10,591 nucleotides of DNA, taken from contig CABRFZ010000041.1 in the NCBI GenBank assembly GCA_902470365.1, forward strand, positions 1-10,591. The letters are read 5' to 3'. This DNA is from an uncultured Collinsella sp. GTDB taxonomy: Bacteria; Actinomycetota; Coriobacteriia; Coriobacteriales; Coriobacteriaceae. This document shows positions 5,531 through 10,591 of this stretch, piece after piece (within the stretch, counting starts at the first letter, position 1; every line of letters begins with the position of its first letter). The translations under genes were made by a program, and so were the position numbers. The notes under the pieces were generated by a model. The model was not told where the DNA came from. It made no database searches and saw only the letters and a program-made list of their open reading frames with translations.

Positions 5531-6037
5531 CTATTGGAAAAGGATGCCGAAGATGTATTTGGTGATGGCGGAGCGGCGGATGACCCCCACGAGTTTGCCC
5601 TCGTCATCAACCACAGGAAGCTTCTTGAACTTCTTCTTCGCCAGCAGCGCGGCGACGCGGGCGATGCTCTGCTCGGGACGGGCACACACTACCTGGCGCG
5701 TCGCGAAATCCATGACGCAGCGATCCTTCAGGTCTTCGATGCGCTGCTCAAGGCTCTGATCGTCGAAGTACAGCATGGACGCGTCGCCGCCCGTGAAGAT
5801 GGTGTGAGCGCGATGCTGCGCGATGGCTCCCATGACATCGCCGTCGGAGATGAACCCGACCACCTGGTTGCGCTCATCGATTACGGGCATGCTGCTCACC
5901 TCGTTTTCGGCGAGCATGCGCACGACGTCGGAAATCGTGCAATCCTGCGTGCAGGTGAACGGCTCTTCAATCATGATGCTCGAAACGGGCGTCCCCTCGA
6001 GCTCGAGCGGGATGCGCTCGGACAGAATCTCGGACAT
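5531..6037 (-). CDS. Two-CBS-domain protein, coupled to the MFS exporter
   Basis: A 168-residue soluble protein made almost wholly of two CBS domains (about residues 17-72 and 107-163). Typical strands are SSMPVIDERNQVVGFISDGDVM in the first and KLPVVDDEGKLVGVIRRSAI in the second. Paired CBS domains bind adenosine nucleotides and act as energy or ligand sensors, usually regulating a partner. The start ATG lies three bases after the stop of the MFS gene, with AAGGAGG inside the end of that gene, so translation is almost certainly coupled. This suggests, without proving, that it senses nucleotide state for the exporter or works in the same stress response. No catalytic domain is attached. Confidence 0.85.
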   Translation of the reverse strand: MSEILSERIPLELEGTPVSSIMIEEPFTCTQDCTISDVVRMLAENEVSSMPVIDERNQVVGFISDGDVMGAIAQHRAHTIFTGGDASMLYFDDQSLEQRIEDLKDRCVMDFATRQVVCARPEQSIARVAALLAKKKFKKLPVVDDEGKLVGVIRRSAITKYIFGILFQ

Positions 6038-6040
6038 CGC

Positions 6041-7480
6041 TTATGCCTCCTTCGTTTTCGGTGCGGTTTTCTTGGTGCGCACGCTGAATATGGCGCAGAT
6101 AAGGGAAACGAGGCCGATTGCCGCGCACACCTTGTAAGCGACGCCCGCGCCCACGGCGGTGGCTACTTGGATGCTCGCATCGACGCCGGCCGACGCGGTG
6201 ACGCTTGTCATGACCGTGATGATGAGCGCCGTGCACAAACCGCCGGCGACCTGGCGGCCGGTGTTCGCGATGGCGTTGCCGTGGGCGATCATGTCATTTT
6301 TCAAGGCATTGACACCCCATGTGTTCACCGGCATGTTCGCGAGCGACTGGCCAGCGGACTGCAGCATGCAGAACAGCGCAACCACCAAGATGGGCGTGTT
6401 TACCGTCGAAAGCGAGAGCAGGAACAGGGCGCCGGTCATGAGGGCCAGGCCGACGATCGAGATGGCACGCGGACCGAACTTGTCGAACACCACGCCGGAG
6501 ATAGGGCTGATGATGATGCCCACCGCCGCGGCGGGAAGCATGGCCATGCCGGTTTCGAAGGCCGAAGCGCCAAGCGAGGTTTGCAGCAGCAACGGCAACA
6601 GCGTGTTGGTGACCAGGCATGCGGCGTTGATGAGCGTGACGATGATGGCGGCCACGCGGAACTCGCGCGTCTTGAGCGTGCCCAGTTGAAGCAGCGGGTC
6701 CTCGATTTTGCCCTGGCGTACGACGAACAGCACCAAGCACACGACACCCGCGACGATCGAGCCGAGCACCACGGGGTTGCCCCAACCCATCGACGAGGCG
6801 CTCGAGAACCCGTAGAGAAGTCCGCCGAAGGCGATGGTGGAGAGGACGACCGAGGGCAGGTCGAGCTTGGGGTTCTTCAGCTCGCCCACGTTTTTCAGCA
6901 TGAACACGCCCAGCACCAGCACGAGAATTGCGAGGGGGACGATGGCGCCGATCATGGTGCGCCAGCCGTACGTGTCGATCACCGCGCCGCCTACGACGGG
7001 GCCGACCGCGGGACCCGCCGACATGACGATGCCCGCCATGCCCATAGCCGTTCCTCGTTTCTCGACGGGGAACACCAGCATGGGAACCACCGAGACAAGC
7101 GGCATGAGCACGCCTGAGCCCGCCGCTTGCAACACGCGACCGATGATGAGGAACAGGAAATCAGGGGTTGCGGCGCACAGCAGCGTGCCCAGCGCGAACA
7201 CCAGCGTCGCCCCGAAGAATAGCGCGCGGGTGCTGAACTTGTCGATAAGGAACGCCGAAACGGGGACCATGATGCCGCTCACCAGCGGGTATATGGACAT
7301 GATCCACTGGGCAGTCGAGGCATCGATGGCGAAATCGGACATGATGACCGGCAGCGCAGGCGACATCACCGTTTGGTTCAGTAGCGCCAAGAAGGCACCC
7401 AGGACGACGACCGCGACGATGCGGATCTGGGTACCGGTAATGCGCCCATTGGCGGGCGCGACCGTACAATTATCAGACAT
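6041..7480 (-). CDS. MFS multidrug exporter, DHA2 (14-helix, EmrB/QacA-type)
   Basis: A 479-residue inner-membrane protein of the 14-helix drug:H+ antiporter family. Helix 1 carries LNQTVMSPALPVIM (34-47), the variant of the DHA2 'LDxTVVNVALP' motif; DKFSTRALF (80-88) is the loop 2-3 motif A; GPAVGPVVGG (156-165) is the antiporter motif C. Length and helix pattern fit EmrB/LmrB-like exporters; the substrate cannot be told. The ATG at 7478-7480 has AAGGA five bases upstream. A good promoter lies about 200 bp upstream, leaving a long leader with hairpins and a possible leader peptide. The CBS-domain gene follows after three bases. Possible roles are export of antibiotics, bile acids or host/dietary toxins. 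Confidence 0.92.
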   Translation of the reverse strand: MSDNCTVAPANGRITGTQIRIVAVVVLGAFLALLNQTVMSPALPVIMSDFAIDASTAQWIMSIYPLVSGIMVPVSAFLIDKFSTRALFFGATLVFALGTLLCAATPDFLFLIIGRVLQAAGSGVLMPLVSVVPMLVFPVEKRGTAMGMAGIVMSAGPAVGPVVGGAVIDTYGWRTMIGAIVPLAILVLVLGVFMLKNVGELKNPKLDLPSVVLSTIAFGGLLYGFSSASSMGWGNPVVLGSIVAGVVCLVLFVVRQGKIEDPLLQLGTLKTREFRVAAIIVTLINAACLVTNTLLPLLLQTSLGASAFETGMAMLPAAAVGIIISPISGVVFDKFGPRAISIVGLALMTGALFLLSLSTVNTPILVVALFCMLQSAGQSLANMPVNTWGVNALKNDMIAHGNAIANTGRQVAGGLCTALIITVMTSVTASAGVDASIQVATAVGAGVAYKVCAAIGLVSLICAIFSVRTKKTAPKTKEA

Positions 7481-7542
7481 AAGCTTCCTTCGTATCTATT
7501 CGATTCTTCGCCGAAGGCGCGCCGGCCCACGGGCGAAATAAC

Positions 7543-7563
7543 ATGCACGTGCTATGCGTGCAT
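7543..7563. promoter_or_regulatory. Palindrome ATGCACG-N7-CGTGCAT, operator candidate in the MFS leader
   Basis: Seven-base perfect arms are separated by seven bases (TGCTATG). It sits 62 bp upstream of the exporter start and downstream of the predicted promoter. It could be a roadblock operator for a TetR/MarR-type repressor, or an RNA hairpin in the leader. Confidence 0.4.
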
Positions 7564-7676
7564 CAGATACGACAGGAAGAAAGCGGCTGCTCAGAGCGCA
7601 CTTGGGGAACAACAGGAGAGGCCCCGTATACCAGGGGCCGCCGAATTGCGATGTATGCTTTGGTCAAATCCTTCAT
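7563..7676 (-). CDS. Possible 37-residue leader peptide of the MFS operon
   Basis: An ATG at 7674-7676 opens a 37-codon frame (MKDLTKAYIAIRRPLVYGAS and onward) ending with a TGA at 7563-7565. The ATG lies only about five bases after the predicted transcription start, so it would be nearly leaderless; no ribosome site is visible. The frame runs through the GGCCCC/GGGGCC hairpin and ends where the ATGCACG palindrome begins. This layout would suit ribosome-stalling control of a drug exporter, but a short open frame can occur by chance in GC-rich DNA. Confidence 0.25.
   Translation of the reverse strand: MKDLTKAYIAIRRPLVYGASPVVPQVRSEQPLSSCRI
7620..7639. repeat. GGCCCC/GGGGCC hairpin in the MFS leader
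   Basis: Six-pair GC stem (7620-7625 with 7634-7639) around an eight-base loop. No U-run follows on the minus strand, so it is not a strong terminator. It lies within the predicted leader and the possible leader peptide. Confidence 0.45.
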
Positions 7677-7687
7677 AGCGGGGAGGT

Positions 7688-7716
7688 ATTCTAGCAGCCG
7701 TCTTCGCCCCTTTCAA
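7688..7716 (-). promoter_or_regulatory. Sigma-70-type promoter for the MFS-CBS operon
   Basis: On the minus strand TTGAAA (7716-7711) and TAGAAT (7693-7688) are separated by exactly 17 bp; each matches the consensus at five of six positions. Transcription would start near 7681, about 200 nt before the MFS ATG. Confidence 0.6.
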
Positions 7717-8000
7717 GGGATGTAACCCAGACGTTGATTTTCTTCACCGAGGCGCCATCGTTGACGGGTGGCGTGCTTCTCTATCGCCACACCGCGGGGC
7801 GAGGGAACGCCGCGGCGAGCTTGTACATCGGCTATGTGTGCAGCTGCGAGCGTGTCGCCGGCGCGCGCTGGGCGCCAGTCCGATCCGGCCGACTCTTGCC
7901 GACGGTCGGTCGCCGTCCTCCTCCATCTCCGCCTGCTCTGTTTTTGCTCGGCTCCCTTGTCGCATCATGGACGGACGAGAATTGAGCGAAGGCGGTACGT
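7717..8000. other. Intergenic region between divergent MFS and ArsC-like genes; no gene seen
   Basis: Open frames on both strands here have no recognisable domain and are rich in Arg, Ser and Ala, as expected of random GC-rich DNA. The region should hold the promoter of the gene at 8001, but I see no convincing -35/-10 pair. AAGGCGG just before 8001 is the only translation signal evident. Confidence 0.5.
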
Positions 8001-8342
8001 ATGAACATCCAGATATTCGGCACGAAGAAAAGCTTCGATACTAAGAAGGCGCAGCGCTATTTCAAGGAACGTCGTGTGAAGTTCCAGTTCATCGACTTGA
8101 AGGAAAAAGGGATGAGCAAAGGCGAGCTCGAAAGCGTGGCGCGCGCCGTCGGCGGGATCGACGCTGTGATCGATCCAAAGGCGAAAGATGCCGACACGGT
8201 TGCGCTCGTACAGTATCTTGCTGCCGACCAGAAATTCGAAAAGGTGCTCGATAACCAGCAGATTCTTCGTGAGCCCATCGTTCGCAACGGCCGCCAGGCA
8301 ACCGTTGGCTACGAGCCTGACGTGTGGAAGGGCTGGGAATAA
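8001..8342 (+). CDS. ArsC/Spx-like thioredoxin-fold protein lacking cysteine
   Basis: A 113-residue protein of the ArsC/YffB/Spx family. The N-terminal strand and helix (IQIFGTKKSFDTKKAQRYF) match the family pattern in which 'NCDTxKKA' carries the catalytic cysteine; here that position is Ser11/Phe12. The second strand (VKFQFIDLKEKGMSKGEL) and the C-terminal ILREPIVRNGRQATVGY, with the family's cis-proline 'RPI/EPI' segment, are intact, so the fold should be preserved. There is no cysteine anywhere in the protein, so arsenate reduction by the normal thiol chemistry is impossible. It may be a binding or regulatory relative, like Spx. The ATG has AAGGCGG a few bases upstream. It is divergent from the MFS operon. 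Confidence 0.85.
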   Translation: MNIQIFGTKKSFDTKKAQRYFKERRVKFQFIDLKEKGMSKGELESVARAVGGIDAVIDPKAKDADTVALVQYLAADQKFEKVLDNQQILREPIVRNGRQATVGYEPDVWKGWE

Positions 8343-8360
8343 AGCGGCTGGGAATAAAGC
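8331..8360 (+). repeat. Perfect 15-bp tandem duplication across the stop codon
   Basis: GGCTGGGAATAAAGC is present at 8331-8345 and again at 8346-8360. The first copy contains the last codons (GWE) and the TAA stop of the ArsC-like gene. It looks like a recent slippage duplication with no effect on the protein. Confidence 0.85.
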
Positions 8361-8362
8361 GA

Positions 8363-8402
8363 AGCGCCCACGCCCGTGGTTTTATCCACGGACGCGGGCG
8401 CT
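8363..8402. terminator. Long GC-rich hairpin after the ArsC-like gene
   Basis: Arms 8363-8379 and 8386-8402 pair at 15 of 17 positions around a six-base loop (TTTTAT). It begins 20 bp past the stop codon, the right place for a terminator, but the following bases (TGCGTAAG) lack a U-run. It may work together with the hairpin at 8459-8481. Confidence 0.5.
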
Positions 8403-8458
8403 TGCGTAAGACGTCTCTTGTCGTTTGAGTGGAGCGCCCCGGCGGCGCTGAACAACGC

Positions 8459-8486
8459 GCCCCGGTGACGTGGCTCGGGGCTCTTT
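8459..8486 (+). terminator. GCCCCG/CGGGGC hairpin followed by TCTTT
   Basis: GCCCCG (8459-8464) pairs with CGGGGC (8476-8481), followed by TCTTT on the plus strand. It lies between the convergent ArsC-like and dehydratase genes. AAAGAGCCCCGAGC, the reverse complement of 8473-8486, also occurs at 3199-3212, suggesting a common terminator stem in this genome. Confidence 0.45.
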
Positions 8487-8516
8487 GTGCCGCACATCTA
8501 TGAGAGGAGATATTTG

Positions 8517-8576
8517 ATGCGCATGGGCGCTACTCCATGTAGCCACCCTGAATGGCGGAAACTGCATGCTCGGTAA
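8517..8576 (+). other. Short open frame with an excellent ribosome site, overlapping the dehydratase 3' end
   Basis: AGAGGAG is followed seven bases later by ATG and 18 further codons (MRMGATPCSHPEWRKLHAR), then TAA. The last 47 bases are antisense to the end of the dehydratase gene. It may be the stump of a lost gene start at a recombination joint, a tiny peptide, or chance. Confidence 0.15.
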
Positions 8577-10308
8577 AGAACTTGAGCGTGCCGGAGGTAT
8601 AGCGATTAGCCTTGGGCTTCCAAGCGGCTCGGCGCTCGGCCAGGACGGCATCGATCTCGGCCGGCTCCATCTCCTTGCCGGCGATGCCCACAATAGACAG
8701 CGAGCGCTCGGGGATGTTGATCTGGATAAGGTCGCCCTCCTCGATCAGGGCAATCGGGCCGCCCACGGCAGCCTCGGGCGAAACGTGACCGATAGCCGGG
8801 CCCTTGGAGGCGCCGGAGAAGCGGCCATCGGTGATAAGGGCAATGCTCGCACCCAGCTCGGGATCGCTGGCGATAGCCTCGGTGGTGTAGAACATCTCGG
8901 GCATACCGGAACCCTTGGGGCCCTCATAACGAATGATGACGGCGTCGCCGGGCTTGACCTCGTGCGTCAGGACGGCGTGGATAGCGTCCTCCTCGCAGTC
9001 GAACGGACGTGCCTTAAGCGTGGCCTGGAACATCTCGCGCGGAACAACCGTGTGCTTGACGACGGCGCCCTCGGGGGCAAGGTTGCCGTGGAGGATGGCG
9101 ATGGAGCCGTCGGTACCAAAGGCCTGGTCAAACGGGCGAATGATGTCCTCGCGCTTGAGATTCCACTTCTCAAGGTAACGACCGCACTTCTCGTAGTAAC
9201 CGTTGTTCTTGAGGTCCTCGAGGTTCTCGCCGAGAGTCTTGCCGGTGACGGTCATAACGTCGAGGTGGAGCATCGACTTGATCTCCTCCATGATGCGCGG
9301 CACGCCGCCCGCATAGTAGAAGAACTGCGCCGGCCACTCGCCTGCGGGGCGAACGTTGAGCAGGTAGTGGGCGCCACGGTGCAGGCGATCGAAATCGTCG
9401 GCGGACATCTCGATGCCAAACTCGCGGGCGATCGCGGGAATGTGCAGCAGCGAGTTGGTGGAGCCCGAAATGGCGCCGTGGACCATGATGAGGTTCTCGA
9501 AGGACTCCTTGGTCACGATGTCGCGGGGGCACAGGTTGTGCTCGGAGAGCCACACGGACTGACGGCCAGCCTCGCGCGCAAATTCGCGCAGGTCGGAGCT
9601 CGTCGCAGGCAGCAGGGCCGTGCCGGGCAGCATAAGGCCCAGGGCCTCGGCGGTAACCTGCATGGTCGAGGCGGTACCCATAAACGAGCAGGCGCCGCAG
9701 CTGGGGCATGCGTTGTGCTTGGCAAACTCAAGCTCCTCGCGGGAGATCTCGCCGCGCTCGTAGCGGGCAGAAATCGCGCCGAGCTGCTCCAGGGTCAGCA
9801 GGTCGGGGCCTGCATCCATGACACCGCCGGTAACGACGATGGAGGGGATGTTGATGCGGCCCATGGCCATGAGGTTCGCAGGCAGGCCCTTATCGCAGCT
9901 GGCGACAAAGACGCCGGCGTCGAACGGGGTGGCCTTGGCATGGATCTCGATCATGTTGGCGATCATGTCGCGGCTGGGCAGCGAGTAGTTAATGCCGTCG
10001 TGGCCCTGGGCCTCGCCGTCGCAGATATCGGTGCAGAAGTAACGGGCACCGTGACCGCCAGCCTCGGCAACGCCAGCACGGACCTCCTCGACCAGCTCAA
10101 ACAGGCCGGCAGAACCCGGGTGCGAGTCGCCGAACGTCGACTCGATAATGACCTGCGGCTTGTCCAGATCCTCGATGGACCAGCCAGAGCCCAGACGCAG
10201 CGGGTCCATCTCGGGGCTGATGGTGCGAAACTTGCCGGAACGCGGCTGCAGCTTGGCAACCAGGTCGGCTGCCTCCTGCTGAATCTGTGCCTTGGTCTTC
10301 TCGTCCAT
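8530..10308 (-). CDS. IlvD/Edd-family dehydratase, YjhG/YagF-like sugar-acid type (may be annotated dihydroxy-acid dehydratase)
   Basis: A 592-residue [Fe-S] dehydratase. Both family signatures are present: CDKGLPANLMA (138-148) and ALITDGRFSGAS (about 490-501). Further marks are NACPSCGACSFMGTASTMQV (199-218), HGAISGSTNSLLHIPAIA and DVMTVTGKTLGENL. The first cluster cysteine of IlvD ('PCH') is replaced by PGS (64-66), while Cys96 in DICDGEAQG is present. As I recall it, E. coli YjhG shares the missing cysteine, the 'DPCDG' motif and several of these blocks. YjhG-type enzymes dehydrate aldonates such as xylonate, and in E. coli yjhG lies beside a GntP-type permease gene, as here. A branched-chain amino acid role (IlvD) is therefore less likely, though automatic annotation may say so. 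The chosen ATG has AGGAGAG six bases upstream; an in-frame ATG 12 codons earlier does not. Confidence 0.88.
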   Translation of the reverse strand: MDEKTKAQIQQEAADLVAKLQPRSGKFRTISPEMDPLRLGSGWSIEDLDKPQVIIESTFGDSHPGSAGLFELVEEVRAGVAEAGGHGARYFCTDICDGEAQGHDGINYSLPSRDMIANMIEIHAKATPFDAGVFVASCDKGLPANLMAMGRINIPSIVVTGGVMDAGPDLLTLEQLGAISARYERGEISREELEFAKHNACPSCGACSFMGTASTMQVTAEALGLMLPGTALLPATSSDLREFAREAGRQSVWLSEHNLCPRDIVTKESFENLIMVHGAISGSTNSLLHIPAIAREFGIEMSADDFDRLHRGAHYLLNVRPAGEWPAQFFYYAGGVPRIMEEIKSMLHLDVMTVTGKTLGENLEDLKNNGYYEKCGRYLEKWNLKREDIIRPFDQAFGTDGSIAILHGNLAPEGAVVKHTVVPREMFQATLKARPFDCEEDAIHAVLTHEVKPGDAVIIRYEGPKGSGMPEMFYTTEAIASDPELGASIALITDGRFSGASKGPAIGHVSPEAAVGGPIALIEEGDLIQINIPERSLSIVGIAGKEMEPAEIDAVLAERRAAWKPKANRYTSGTLKFFTEHAVSAIQGGYME

Positions 10309-10416
10309 GATGCTCTCCTCTTTTGATTTGAACGGTTGTACCAATCGTTGGTTAATGAATCAGGTGTAAATGGGTACCGAGCGATGCCCTCGGCAAAAGA
10401 TGCTTAGCTACGCGAA
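10309..10416 (-). promoter_or_regulatory. Permease-dehydratase spacer with GntR/FCD-like half-sites
   Basis: The 108-bp gap between the two same-strand genes contains TTGGTACAACC on the minus strand and a second TTGGTTAA-like stretch nearby on the plus strand. TTGGTA half-sites resemble operators of sugar-acid GntR/FCD regulators such as UxuR. A 5-pair stem (CCGAG-N7-CTCGG, about 10378-10397) has no U-run. Co-transcription with the permease is likely; an internal promoter is not evident. Confidence 0.3.
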
Positions 10417-10591
10417 CTAGGCGAAGAACGAAATCACCAGGGCGCAGGCAAGACCCGAAAGGCCGATGAGCGTCTCCATAATGGTCCAGGACTTGAGGGT
10501 GGTTTTCTCGTCAATCTCCAGGAACGAGGAGCACATCCAAAAACCGGCATCGTTGACGTGCGAGAGGGCCGTGGCACCGCCGCAGATAGCA
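10417..10591 (-). CDS. GntP-family gluconate/sugar-acid permease (C-terminal end only)
   Basis: Only the last 57 complete codons before the stop lie in the window. They contain the GntP-family segment GGATALSHVNDAGFWMCSSF, then EKTTLKSWTIMETLIGLSG and a final membrane helix ending in VISFFA. The 'SHVNDAGFW' motif and the 'tlktWtxmet' segment are characteristic of GntP/GntT H+ symporters for gluconate and related aldonates. It is upstream of, and on the same strand as, the dehydratase, suggesting uptake followed by dehydration to a 2-keto-3-deoxy sugar acid. Confidence 0.88.
   Translation of the reverse strand, partial: AICGGATALSHVNDAGFWMCSSFLEIDEKTTLKSWTIMETLIGLSGLACALVISFFA

Noticed and set aside
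5162..7117. A 651-codon open frame on the plus strand
   Set aside because: It is antisense to the MFS, CBS and MGMT genes and its composition (very rich in His, Asp, Arg, Gly) is that of a GC-rich shadow; no domain.
7734..8023. Several overlapping open frames of 60-85 codons on both strands
   Set aside because: No ribosome site, no domain, biased to Arg/Ser/Ala/Pro; typical of non-coding GC-rich DNA.
8566..10326. A 586-codon open frame on the plus strand
   Set aside because: Antisense shadow of the dehydratase, which has clear family signatures; the plus-strand product is a low-complexity Leu/Gly/Asp/Val sequence.

Overview
The window looks like chromosomal DNA from a high-GC gut Coriobacteriia actinomycete, most likely Collinsella or a close relative. 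This is inferred from codon usage and the resemblance of the encoded proteins to families I recall from that group; no species is claimed.

Layout, left to right. (1) Bases 1-656, minus strand: a GntR/FCD regulator cut by the window edge. (2) Bases 657-1144: a dense non-coding region with a long perfect inverted repeat, two LacI-type operator-like palindromes and a multi-hairpin leader ending in a terminator-like stem. It precedes (3) a YczE/YitT-type membrane protein (1145-1825). (4) Bases 1851-1920: seven 10-bp repeats in exact helical phase, directly in front of (5) an AAA+ ATPase gene (1939-3029) broken by one missing base in the Walker A lysine codon. (6) Bases 3049-3200: an array of imperfect AGACG-type palindromes. 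(7) Bases 3118-4462, minus strand: a gene graveyard. A tyrosine integrase has lost its core-binding domain and its C-terminal catalytic residues, and is joined to a GrpB-like fragment and then to an unrecognised fragment. (8) Bases 4463-4835: integrase arm-site-like repeats, the 3' 45 bases of a tRNA-Met(CAU) gene and a good terminator, which is a typical attachment-site scar. (9) Bases 5048-7480, minus strand: a DHA2-type 14-helix MFS exporter, a two-CBS-domain protein three bases behind it, and a small MGMT/ATL-like protein. The exporter has a good predicted promoter and a leader of about 200 nt that contains a possible leader peptide. (10) Bases 8001-8342: a divergent ArsC/Spx-like protein with no cysteine. 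(11) Bases 8530-10591, minus strand: a GntP-type permease (partial) followed by an IlvD/Edd dehydratase closest to the YjhG/YagF type, apparently a sugar-acid uptake and dehydration pair.

The sugar-acid pair and the FCD regulator look like ordinary catabolic genes. The stretch between them reads as an accessory region built by integration and decay, followed by an efflux/stress cassette. The features most worth a second look are the in-phase decamer array with its ATPase, the palindrome array, the structured leader at 886-1144, the exporter leader, the integrase-GrpB mosaic, and the cysteine gains and losses in the small enzymes.
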